This document shows positions 36,542-48,300 of a stretch of 64,000 nucleotides of DNA, in pieces; position 1 is the first letter of the stretch, and each line of letters begins with the position of its first letter. The notes below the pieces were generated by a model. That model saw only the letters and a list, made by a program, of their open reading frames with translations. It had not been told where the DNA came from and searched no databases. The stretch lies in the NCBI GenBank assembly GCA_951812925.1, contig OX638370.1, positions 1-64,000 on the forward strand, written 5' to 3'. This DNA comes from Calliopum simillimum (taxonomy: Eukaryota; Arthropoda; Insecta; Diptera; Lauxaniidae). Both the position numbers and the translations under genes were made by a program.

Positions 36542-37010
36542 CCAAAAAGTTATAGTGGTCGAAAATTAAAGTTTAAATGATTTGTATCACTCTCGTCAAG
36601 TTTTTCTGAAATAACCATTTGAAAAAGTTCAAGTTTTATAACTGTATCGAAAGCCTATTTTATTACGAATATTTTGAATCTACGAACCAAGATTGGATAA
36701 AAATTGAATGATTTTTGGGCTTGAATTATTTTTTTGAAAGTGGAATAGGTCCTTTCAAGGTGCAAAAGTAAAGTCATACACATTATGTGTCATACACATT
36801 ATGTGACCTATATAATTTTTTTTACCTAAATGCCACCAATTCTACATCATCAGGTTTTTACTCTAATTCAAAAATGCATTAAATTTTGAATAAGTTATTT
36901 ATTTGCTTAAGTTAAGAATATTTACCACGAAAAAAAATTTTAAATATGTAATTGTAAATCCTTTAAAACAACGAAAAATTAGCTGTGTGCTATCCTTTTG
37001 TTGTGGACTG

Positions 37011-37838
37011 TATCTATATTCGTTATCCATAGTAGGTACTTAAGACTTCCACTTATAATTCAAAGATTGAAAGCAAGATAAATTCTTGACCAAGTCTCTT
37101 CGAAAAGTTTTACAACGAAACAAATTTCTTTAGAAATATCTTAAGAGGGAGTTTCTCAAATTTTATTTTAATGAAGTTTATTAATGCTTTAAACTAAACT
37201 GAAATGTATCGTCCTTGGATGTGAGTGGTTATGCAAAAAGAAACTTTAAAAAAGATACAATGAACTTTATAAAATTGAAAATTATTCCTAAGCTCGAGTA
37301 TGTAGGTACATATATTTCAGTTTTTCCCAAGGCATTCGAAATAGCAAAAATTTACTTTATCATAATAAAGCACCCTTATAAAATGTACCCTTTCGCTTGA
37401 TCACTCACAATTCGATAGTTTTTCAAATTGAATGGGTTGGCTTTGTACATACAGTCACACATATAAAAAATCGAGAATCCTAGTAAAACTTATCTCAACC
37501 CTGGCAACCCTGCATATATACTTAACTGTGCCATGTGCTTCTTGTGCAGCTGAGATTGAAGCCATGCTACCATGCAAATCCATCTGTTTGTGATCAATTT
37601 GGAAATACCAAACGAACTGTCTCGTCTAAGTTGCTCGACCAGCTGCAAAAGGCTGTTGCTCATTTTTATCTCGTCTTTTTTCAATGCCCATGTGTGTATC
37701 CACTTTCTATTTCGTCTTCTCTTATTTCTATTTTGTGCACACAAGTACAGTCGTTCACTGTAGTCAAAAGAAAAAGGTTTTTTTATTATCTGCTGTTTTA
37801 TGGGACTTTGGAGAACTAAATATCCATGTACAAAAGTA
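37011..37838. other. Unique sequence between two palindromes
   Basis: A few 60-90-codon frames exist on both strands (about 37215-37400 and 37490-37819), but they overlap one another, lack recognisable domains and have no matching splice partners. I see no supported gene. Confidence 0.35.
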
Positions 37839-39189
37839 GCCCAGGAAAATAAGACATTTTCTGCGAAAAAATTCCCAGTGGAAATTTTTCACCGGAATTG
37901 TCTTTACTTATGCATGATACACAAACTGTGAAAAGTCCACTGCAAAGTCGTGTGCGCATAAAAAATTATTAAGGCTCAAAGGTCGCTAAAATCAGTTTTT
38001 TGCAAATATCTCGCTAATGCTAACTTTTACAGAAAAATGATGGTCTACAATTTTGTAGCCCAGGAAATTTCCTACAAAAGTACGTTAAAAGTATTTGCGT
38101 ACGACTTCTAGTTTAGGAGATCACCCCATTTAAAAAGTTGTTAACAGTTATGATATGAAATACTACCTATGAGTTCATATTAAAATATCTTTCTTTTTAA
38201 ATTGCAATAACTCTTCAATGAGAAGTTGTACAAACAAAATTAAAATGCTGTTTGAAAGATAATTTAGTTTTCTATATACCGTACAAAATTTTTTTTTTTC
38301 AAACGGCTCATGACCTTAAAAATATTCTTGAGTAACCGTTGAGGCTTCGAAATTACTGGTTTTTTAAGGATATCTGCGAATTGGTAAGTACTACGATGAT
38401 AAGTAATGGGACCAAATTTGTAGAGAATTACAAGATCTACAAAAAATAAGCAATATGTGTACACATAGAGTAACCGTTTAGAAGATATTGCAAAAAAACC
38501 CTTAAAATGCCAAAAAACCGGTTTCTATTGAATATCTTCTATACGGTTACTTCTATGTGTACACATATCACTTATTTTTTGTAGATCTTGTAATTCTCTA
38601 CAAATTTGGTCCCATTACTTTTTATCGTAGTACTTACCAATTCGCAGATATCCTTAAAAAACCAATAATTTCGAAGCCTTAACGGTTATTCAAGAAAATT
38701 TTTAAGGTCATGAGCCGTTCGAAAAAAAATTTTGTACGGTATATAGAAAATTAAATTATCTTTCAAACGGCATTTTAATTTTGTTTGTACAACTTCTCAT
38801 TGAAAAGTTATTGCAATTTAAAAAGTAAGATATTTTAATATGAACTCATAGGTAGTATTTCATATCAAAACTGTTAACAACTTTTTAAATGGGGTGATCT
38901 CCTAAACTAGAAGTCGTACGCAAATACTTTTAACGTACTTTTGTAGGAAATTTCCTGTGCTACAAAATTGTAGACCATCATTTTTCTGTAAAAGTTAGCA
39001 ATAGCGAGATATTTGCAAAAAACTGATTTTAGCGACCTTTGAGCCTTAATAACTTTTTATGCGCACACGACTTTGCAATGGACTTTTCACGGTTTGTGTA
39101 TCATGCATAAATAAAGACAATTCCGGTGAAAAATTTCCACTGGGAATTTTTTCGCACAGAAGCTCTTTTTTCGTCTTATTTTCCTGGGC
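37839..39189. mobile_element. TA-flanked 1.35-kb near-perfect palindrome (family P1, copy 1)
   Basis: gcccaggaaaataagac (37839) is mirrored by tcttattttcctgggc (ending 39189), and nearly every line of the left arm reappears inverted in the right. The arms are about 650 bp with a loop of about 40 nt near 38505 (ccttaaaatgcc). TA flanks both ends (37837-37838, 39190-39191). There is no ORF of its own. The second copy, at 46564, has the loop in the opposite orientation. Confidence 0.88.
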
Positions 39190-39191
39190 TA

Positions 39192-40540
39192 AAGGGAGTA
39201 TCACGAGAAGAAAGGTTTTTTTTTTTTTTTTTTTTTGAAATTTAATAGGGAAAGTGGATAAAAAGTTGCCCTAAATTCATATATTTAACAAAAAAATTTT
39301 GGTTTAATTAAAAAATGTTTAGGTCTCCTGGAATGAGCGTAAAAGTTTGAATAACATTTTTTTTTTATTTTGAACATTGATACAAATCAAATTTATTATT
39401 TGCAAGTACAAAAATCATAACGTAAGACCAAATAAGTCAAACTTTGGCCCATTCCGGGAGACCTATACATTTTCTAATTCATAAAAATTTTTTTTGGTAA
39501 TTATGTTGCCTTTATTGTGGCAAGTTTTAATCCACTTGTCCTATTGAATATCAAAAAACCTTTTTCGTGTTACACCCTAATGTATAATGATCCTGCGATA
39601 ATCTTATCATATTTTAAGTCGTATTTTACCGTAAACTTGAGGTTAAAGATAAATCCATTAAATTCTATATTTAGTTTAAATGATATGCAGCTGAATAGGA
39701 GTAGACTTTCACAACAAAGCAGCAGAAAATGTGCTTTAAGTGAACGTGGGTACGAAGGCCAAGGATCCGGTAAAGTCGTGAAAAATCCAAGTCATCGCCA
39801 AGCATCGTATACGGTGGACTTATCATTTTGGGTTACAGGAATTTATCATCCCAGTTGGAAGCTAGTGTGAAACTGGTTCCGGTTAATTTTAGGTCGTACG
39901 GAAGTTAATGAGATATAGCTTTGTTTTTAATGAAAATTTATTTTTTGTGGTTGTTTCCATTTTTAAAATCCACTTAAAGATTAAAAAATCCGTCTTTTAA
40001 TTAAAAAATTTAACAAATTGCTTCACTTGGTTCATTTTTTTTAACCTTAGTTGCTTAGCTTTCAAAATCCAATGAAGAAAAAAAAAAAAAAAAAAAAATA
40101 GAAAATACCAGGGCTGCAAAGTGGTTTTTGTGGAAAATGGAAAAAAATTTAAACGATATTGAAAAAAAAGTATCCCTGTCGGTAAAGGAATCTCCATTCA
40201 TAAAATATCATCAAGTATGACTCCTTAGCTGTCAAAATCCAATAAAAAAAAAAAAAAACGGTTGCAAGTGGTTTTTTGTGGAAAATGGAAAAAAATATCA
40301 AAGATATTGAAAAATTGTCAATAAAGGAATTTCCATTTATAAAATATCATCAATTATGACTCAAAATGACGACATTGAGCGACATCAGCTTATTGCCTTT
40401 CAAAATTTCATATTTAACTACAATAAAAAATGAATTTCATTGAAAGGATGCAACATTAACCAATATCAAATCAATACCATCATAGTTTTCTGTTAATTTA
40501 ATATCATTTGGTGTACGCATATGCAATTATTATCTCACAG
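39192..40540. repeat. T-tract, small inverted repeat and ~177-bp tandem repeat
   Basis: A T20-class run lies at about 39217. aggtctcctggaatg (39322) is mirrored by cattccgggagacct (39464), a short foldback. Two diverged direct copies begin at ttagctttcaaaatccaat (40051) and ttagctgtcaaaatccaat (40228), both with poly-A tracts and the shared gtggaaaatggaaaaaa and aaatatcatcaa words. The 117-codon frame at 39517-39870 is not recognisable. Confidence 0.55.
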
Positions 40541-41177
40541 CCTTCGTTGCGCAATTCAGCGGCCAATTTATTTCCCGCTTCAACATAATCAATATAGGTT
40601 CAGTGGCATTTCCCTGTCACTACCACGCAACATTCACCTGATGTCCTTTGAACCATGGCACGACAACGAAATTCTTATACGTTTTGAGCACATACTCGAA
40701 AAAGATGAAGATCCAGAATTTTCGAAGACAGTATAATTTAATTTACAGGATGTTTTGCGCGGTTTTACCATCGAAGACATACGTGAGACTACGTTGGATG
40801 GTAATGCCTGGCTACTTGATAATCGTCGCATGGAATTTGTGCCCGATCCAGAAACTGCTGACTATGAGTCTTATGGAATTTTTGCAAAATCTTTTGAACA
40901 AGTCCAATTGCAAAGTGCTGCTAAGCCACTGTTGGAAACGCATTATTTTGATCAATGGTTGCCAGCAAATGGTTTGGGCGCAGAAAGTAATCGCTTGAAA
41001 CGTAATTCAAAAGAGCACAAGGAATTGAATCGCTTGCGTTCCGAGAAATTGAATAAAATTAAGCAAAATATTGCAGAATTGCCACTAGAAGAAGATGATG
41101 ATGGTACAAAGTTTATAATTGAGTTGGCGCCAATGCAGTTGCGCACTTATGTGCTATTCCTTAAGAATAGCATTTAA
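40541..41177 (+). pseudogene. Lysosomal alpha-mannosidase C-terminal exon with an in-frame stop
   Basis: After an acceptor-like ttattatctcacag, the frame encodes the C-terminal beta domain of lysosomal (class II, GH38) alpha-mannosidase. It contains LPRNIHLMSFEPW, LIRFEHILEKDED, GFTIEDIRETTLDGN and, before the final stop, IELAPMQLRTYVLFLK. These parallel the order in the human enzyme (LRLEHQFAVGED, FTI, QETTL, LEPMEIRTF). The catalytic GH38 domain and middle domain are absent upstream. The frame is continuous except for TAA at 40734-40736, sitting where the family has a V-x-x-N-L strand. Reading resumes in the same frame as FNLQDVL. An 18-nt GT-AG removal (40731-40748) would skip the stop but is too short for a normal intron. 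The intact 3' end has AATAAA at 41267. It could be a recently inactivated duplicate, a stranded last exon or a sequence error. Confidence 0.75.
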
Positions 41178-41354
41178 TCTGATAATGGAAAATATACAGG
41201 GTTTTATATACAAACAAACAATATATAAGTATACGTATAACATTTAAATAGCTTAGACTAAAATTTAATAAAAATTTATTTTTATTGGTAATTCATTGTA
41301 TTACTCTGTCTACCCCCCCTCTGTTTGTACATTAGTGTAGATCAAACTTTACCG

Positions 41355-41695
41355 CGACAAATCATCTAGCGGGAACGTAATATATATGGACAATTCTAAG
41401 AAAATTTGTGCAATAAACCATGGGTTTAAAATCAATATCGAGCCCATGTTTTTAACATGAAAATTTCCCTAGACATTTTTATGCAATATGTATTAAAAAA
41501 TAACTTCTTTGAAAACAATATTATATCATATAAAACAAATCAAATATCACATTGGCTTTTTCAGCTTTCTAAATCTCTTTTTATCATGAAAAAATTTTGA
41601 TATTGAGGTCGAATTTTTAACAGGTTTTATTGGTCAAATTTTCTTACAATTGTCCATAGATTACTTTCCCGCTAGACGACTTGTCATTTTGTCCC
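41355..41695. mobile_element. 341-bp inverted-repeat element
   Basis: cgacaaatcatctagcggga (41355) pairs with the right end (cccgctagacgacttgtc, ending 41695). Pairing continues inward through the tggacaattctaagaaaattt stretch, about 50-55 bp in total. It is AT-rich with no ORF and lies just downstream of the mannosidase fragment. Confidence 0.65.
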
Positions 41696-42222
41696 GAACA
41701 ATTTGGCCCAAACAAATGTACATATTTTCATATTATTTTAATCATAGTGTAAATCAGAAACAATTTTTTTTTAGTTTAGCTTAATTTTTTATTTTTTAAT
41801 TAACTCTTAAATTTGTTTATGATACAATTTATTTATTTCAATAAAACTACGACTTCACGACACATGTTTAAAGTTTCTTTTAAAGAATCAGATACGTAAT
41901 AGTATTGGATTTTTGATATATAAGATAAAAAGATGTAGACAACAATTAAACTCAAGAAAAAAAGAAAAAACAGGACGACCTTGAGCACTGGTTAAATTAT
42001 TACATTAATCACAATATCATTTTTAACTAGCTTAAATTTAACGAAATATTAAAAATTACAATGAGTATTTGGCATTGTTAAAATAGTGACAGAATATTTA
42101 ATAAACTATTATTTTTAAGCCAAGTAGTATAATCCCCTCTTTGGTATCAAATAATACTTAATCACAAGAAACATGAAGTTGCACACTTTTCGCATCGATG
42201 TAAAGAATGCATACTTTTTCGT

Positions 42223-42321
42223 TCATTTTTCTGACTTGTTTCTTGATTTGACTCCACCGACGTTTTTTTCAGGCTTCTTACTACGCGGCAATGTAGTGCA
42301 ACTGGTTGACATGGATTTGTC
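42223..42321 (-). CDS. ReepA: ReepA-like short alternative terminal exon (candidate)
   Basis: The acceptor gagttatttttatag is followed by 32 codons and [23 protein letters not shown] then [12 protein letters not shown]. Phase 0 matches the donor of exon 6 (also of exons 3 and 4). The tail is short, basic and Ser-rich, in keeping with REEP C-termini. It lies 7 kb beyond exon 6, so the assignment to this gene rests on strand, phase and composition only. Confidence 0.5.
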   Translation of the reverse strand, partial: DKSMSTSCTTLPRSKKPEKNVGGVKSRNKSEK

Positions 42322-45300
42322 CTATAAAAATAACTCAATTAAGCATTCAAAATTCGATGAACATATTTTTAAGACATGCATTTATAAATAAGTTTCTCAG
42401 CAAATCGGAAAAAAAACAACGAACATAATTAAACGAGAGTGTGTTTAACCCTTTCAGACCCAGACTACACGATTGTGTTATCTGAATTTTCCAGAGTTAA
42501 ACCATTTTTATTTATTACAATAAAATCGGTCAAGTACATACATTTTTCGCTATACCAGAAATAGTAGTACTTTTACAAAAATTTTCATTTTTTTTGATAC
42601 CGGCAATAATACATTGGAGTGTGTTTAAAAAAAAATCCATTTATCCTAAATTTCTTCCCTTTGAGGCAGAAGCAAAGTACGAAATAAGATCGTTTAAATG
42701 GTGGCCTCCAGCCATCCATTACTTTTCTCAATGTTTAAATAAGTGTGACTCACGGGACATTCTTTTACATTTAAATACTTAATGTAGAATTTTATCTAAA
42801 CTACTGCTGCTTTATGCATTTTTCTTTTTATGTTACAATTGAAGCACGATTGCGAATAACGTTGTAAGCGACAAAGTTTAAATTGTTTACAATACGTAAA
42901 AAACGCTTTAAAATTAGCAGACAATTTCGAGATAATTTTTTTTTTTATTTATTATGGAAGTACTTAGTTTAACAAACTATTTTTGTTAAAAAAAATTGTT
43001 TAATAATAATACTTGTTTATTTAATTGCTTATTATAATTTTTAAAATGGAAAAACGTTTCATATTCAAAATTCATTGGTAGTTAAAAAGGTATTTCACGT
43101 TGCACAAGAGTATGATGGCACTTACAACATTATTCGTTTTTTCATTATTTCAGTTTCAACTACCATATCAAGTTTAATGTAAAGAAACTACATTGTTTTG
43201 TTATATAACCTCAAATATTACAAAAAACATTGTTCTCTTGACTTTTAGGTCAAAATATCTCAAAAATCGTACGAGATATAGCATTTCTGATGCCAGATTC
43301 AAACTCAGCATCACAAAATGGGTTTGTCCAAATATAAATGGTTAAAACATTACTTTTAAGCTTTTCTTAAAAAGTGTCATGTATTCAGGTATGAGACACA
43401 TCATGTATCCGGGTATGACACTTTTTTTTCGAACCCAAATCGTGTGCAATTGTCAAATATCGACATGTATGTAAGGATAGATGTGTTTACGTACAGTTAC
43501 GGTGTTTTATTATTTAAATTGCATTTTCAAAGGTGTCTCATACCCGGATACAAAATTTGTAACGATATGGACATTTTTTCTTTCGAACCAAAATCTAGTG
43601 CAACTATAATAATATATTAATGTAAAAGTTTGTGCTAATACAGTCATGGGGTTCTTATTTCATATTTTCTGATTTTTATTGCATTTTTCTAGGTGTCTCC
43701 TACCCGGATACAAAATTTAAATTGCTAAAAAAAAGTACTTAGAAAATTGGCCGTAACTTTTGAATATGATGAAATAACTTTCTACGTCCTTTAAAAGAAA
43801 GTTGTGTGCATTTCTTACCTTTTGAACGATATATAAAACACCTGAAACGGTTTGACCAGTAAAAAGTTATGGCTCAAAAACAAAACCCGTCTCATACCCG
43901 GATACATTCCCTTAAATATTTCTAAATTTTTGCTGATTTTCTCAAAGTTGCTTGTTTTGTGTTTTTTGAAATTTCTGCTCTGCCCTACTCTACTCTACCT
44001 AGCCTGCTCTAAAAGTCATATGACAGTTTTCAACAGCTGCTCTACTCTACTCTGCTCTACTCTGATCTAAGTTCGTCAAACAAAGCTATTATATAAAAAC
44101 GAAGTATTTAAATGTTTTTTTTTTTTTTTTATATCACTACACAAAGTTTAAGTATATTTTCGTTGTTTTTCGGAATGAATTTGTTAGTAGAGCTGCCAAT
44201 AGATACCATTGTTAGTATAGTTTGTATATGTTTGTAGAACTAAACGCTATATACAGGGCTATATCAAGGCAAAATATTTTATGTAACACAAGGCCAAGAG
44301 CAGGCTGAATGAAGTGAAAGGCAGGGCAGAAAACTAAACATCAGTCTATACTTTACGTTTTAGAAAATTGAAAACTATATTTCCGTTTCCTTATGCGTTG
44401 AAGCAACGCTGTTTTTCCTTTCATCTGTGGTAGGCTTGGCTTCTGTGCGAAAAATATTTGATTTTAGATTTTTGAAGATTCCTGCCTTTTTTCTATCACC
44501 CGGTGAAGAAGAGCGCGAACTTGAATTAGTGGACGAGTGTACACTGAGGTTGTCATACATTTTTGGGTTTTCCACTCTAGAGGGACGAGGAGGAATTATT
44601 GGCGGTGCAGGTGCTTGGCCTTTATTGTGAAAACGTTTTGGTTTATTTTGCGCATTGTCTTCGTTAAAGCGATGATCTCTAAAGCCTATGGATCCTTGCT
44701 CACGGGTATTATGTTGTTGTGCACTTGAAATATAAGTTGATTCTGAAAAGTTTCCTTCTGAAATTGGGATTGCGTCTGTGACTAAACATTTTGATTGTTT
44801 ATTATCATCAAATTCGTGAGCTTGTGAAGGACTTAATCCAACTTCACTGCTAGTAATGGAAATAGTATCCATAAACTCTTCATTTTCACTATCATCGTAT
44901 TCTATTTTATCGGACGCTATACTTTTCGTACTCAGACGATCATTCAAGCTATATCCATCTGCTGTTACATTATTGTTCCCGTTATCTTGATCGCTTGTCG
45001 CAATTAGTAATTTACTATTGTTAAGTTTATCTGTTGGCGTATAATTGTTTTCCAAGATTTCATCATTTCGTACGATTTCTTTTTTTGATTCAAACATTTC
45101 GTTTTCGTCTGCCAACTCGTATGTATTTTTTTCTTTTTCATTATCTTTAACGGATGAGTGCTTTTCTAATGCAGATTCAGTATCAGAACTTTGGAAATAT
45201 TTTTCATTGTGTACGAAAACTTCATCCTTGAAATCATTTAGTACAGATAAAGGCATGACTCTATTTGGGAAATAATACAATCGTTCATCTTCACATGGAA

Positions 45301-48300
45301 CAAAGTATTGAAAATTGTTGCCATATAGATTGTGCAATTCCTCCTTTTCAAAGTTATCCATTTATAAAGGTGTATAAAATCAGATATCCGGATATTTTAT
45401 TGAATTAAATTTAAAAGAATAAAATAATAAGCGATATATTTGGGACTATAATAAAAAAAATATAATTAAATCTGTTTCACGGGATTTGTTTTGTGTTTGA
45501 CCTTACTTTATAGTTACAGAGTATGAAATTAAAAAAATGTTCAAAAATTGTTGAAAAATAGTATATTAAATTGACAAATATGTAAATTAAATTAAAATTA
45601 ATTAAAAGACTATTTGGTTCCCTCGAAAGCTATTTCGATATGCTGAAATATTCCTCTTTCTTTCGAGAGTTAGATTTTTTGTGTTTAAACTTTTGTTTTT
45701 TGTAACGCCAGCAACGGCTCTTTATGTATAATTTGTTGTAACAGGAAATATTTTAACAATTTTTTTTTTTAGCCCATATTTACTTTGTAATTCCTCATAC
45801 TTCATTGTACTAATGAGAGAATTTGTCTTGATTCGAATTTTTTTAGTTTATCTGCTTGAATAAAGTACCCCTAATTTTTTCCGATGTAAATCTTTTAGAC
45901 AATGAAAACTTTGACAGTTTAGGGTAAGTTTCTTCAGACATAATTTTTCATTTCACAATGAAACATTGTGCATCCGAAAACGATAGGAGTACTATATTCC
46001 CGAAACTTATAAGACGTTCTACGTATTTAAAACTTTTATAAGAGGGGTATAGACGCAAAGGCGACAATCTCCATTTTTTTCGTGAATGCCATCTGGTTGC
46101 ATTTGATGTAAGCTTGTAATCAGTGAAATTTGCAATACCAAATACGTCTCTATACATTATATATCTAAGGTTGAAAACTGCGAATCAAAGCATTGGAGAT
46201 TGCTGCCTTTGCTTTGATTACTAAACTTCTCAAGCAAAACTTCTTAGAGCTACGCAAAAAAATAATATTATTTTTTCACCATTTTTATTGGTTTTAGCAA
46301 CTTATGAAGTCATGTACCTAATTTCGGAGGTACTCAAAAGCGGCCAAAAAAATAGCGGCCAAAAAATAGCGGCCAACAAAAAGGGGCCAAAAAATAGCGG
46401 CCAAATAAAAAAGGGGCCAAATACAAAAAGGGGCCAAAAAATAGCGGCCAAATAAAATAGGGGCCAAAAATGGTTAAAGTGTTAAATTATCATTATTTTG
46501 TTAAAAATCAAAGACATTAGGTAAAATAGTAAAGTAAATTGACAAATTGTGTAAATAATAATAGCCCAGGAAAATAAGACGAAAAAAGAGCTTCTGTGCG
46601 AAAAAATTCCCAGTGGAAATTTTTCACCGGAATTGTCTTTATTTATGCATGATACACAAACTGTGAAAAGTCCATTGCAAAGTCGTGTGCGCATAAAAAG
46701 TTATTAAGGCTCAAAGGTCGCTAAAATCAGTTTTTTGCAAATATCTCGCTAATGCTAACTTTTACAGAAAAATGTTGGTCTCCAATTTTGTAGCACAGGA
46801 AATTTCCTACAAAAGAACGTTAAAAGTATTTGCGTACAACTTCTAGTTTAGGAGATCACCCAATTTAAAAAGTTGTTAACAGTTATGATATGAAATACTA
46901 CCTATGAGTTCATATTAAAATATCTTACTTTTTAAATTGCAATAACTCTTCAATGAGAAGCTGTACAAACAAAATTAAAATGCCGTTTGAAAGATAATTT
47001 AATTTTCTATATACTGTACAAAATTTTTTTTTCGAACGACTCATGACCTTAAAAATATTCTTGAATAACCGTTAAGGCTTCGAAATTACTGGTTTTTTAA
47101 GGATATCTGCGAATTGGTAAGTACTACGATAAAAAGTAATGGGACCAAATTTGTAGAAATTTACAAGATCTACAAAAAATAAGCGATATGTGTACACATA
47201 GAAGTAACCGTATAGAAGATATTCAATAGAAACCGGTTTTTTGGCATTTTAAGGGTTTTTTTGGAATATCTTCTAAACGGTTACTTCTATGTGTACACAT
47301 ATCGCTTATTTTTTGTAGATCATGTAATTCTCTACAAATTTGGTCCCATTACTTTTTATCGTAGTACTTACCAATTCACAGATATCCTTAAAAAACCAGT
47401 AATTTCGAAGCCTTAACGGTTATTCAAGAATATTTTTAAGGTCATGAGCCGTTCGAAAAAAAAATTTTGTACGGTATATAGAAAATTAAATTATCTTTCA
47501 AACGGCATTTTAATTTTGTTTGTGCAACTTCTCATTGAAGAGTTATTGCAATTTAAAAAGTAAGATATTTAAATATGAACTCATAGGTAGTATTTCATAT
47601 CATAACTATTAACAACTTTTTAAATTGGGTGATCTCCTATACTAGAAGTTGTACGCAAATACTTTTAACTTACTTTTGTAGGAAATTTCCTGTGCTACAA
47701 AATTGGAGACCATCATTTTTCTGTAAAAGTTTGCATTAGCGAGATATTTGCAAAAAACTGATTTTAGCGACCTTTGAGCCTTAATAACTTTATATGCGCA
47801 CACGACTTTGCAATGGACTTTTCACAGTTTGTGTATCATGTATAAATAAAGACAATTCTGGTGAAAAATTTCCCAGCCAAAGGCAAATATCCATGGTGCC
47901 AAGGTAATGCTCACAGGTGACCTCTATCGAACACAATTAATACGTTTGAAGCGTGCCATCATCGAAAAACGCCCGGAAAATGCGACCAGACACGAAGCAA
48001 TAATTTTTCATCATGACAACGCTCGGCCACATATTGCTGCCCCAGTCAAAAATTACCTGGAAAACAACGGAAAACAACGGATGGGAAATTTTACCTCACC
48101 CGCTTTATAGCCCAGACCTTGCACCATCAGACTACCATTTGTTCCGATCGATGCAGAATGCCCTATCAGGAATACGCTTCACTTAAGTTCAAGATATCGA
48201 AAATTGGATAGATTCATTTTTGGCCGCCAAGCCGGCGCAATTTTTTTGGGATGGAATTCATAAATTGCCTGAAAGATGGGGAAATGTTGTAGCTTCCAAT

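Larger units (their letters stand above)
33888..37010. mobile_element. Giant palindromic element, ~3.1 kb, TA-flanked
   Basis: The left arm (33888-35480) and right arm (about 35500-37010) are diverged reverse complements centred near 35490. Matches run from the ends (agcacacaac near 33912 with gctgtgtgct near 36982) to the middle (gcttatgcagtcgga near 35367 with tccgactgcataaac near 35627). The left arm is split by two MITEs (33970-34307, 34733-35062). The right arm is split by an insertion (about 36185-36840) holding a non-LTR fragment. TA abuts both ends (33886-33887 and 37011-37012). It has a G17 run at about 34655 and no transposase. Confidence 0.75.

Noticed and set aside
39517..39870. 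117-codon frame as an upstream mannosidase exon
   Set aside because: The translation does not resemble any part of GH38 enzymes, and no donor lines up with the acceptor at 40540.
44427..45275. Plus-strand frames opposite the long ReepA terminal exon
   Set aside because: They are short and hydrophobic by composition, and the opposite frame is far longer with normal disordered-tail composition.
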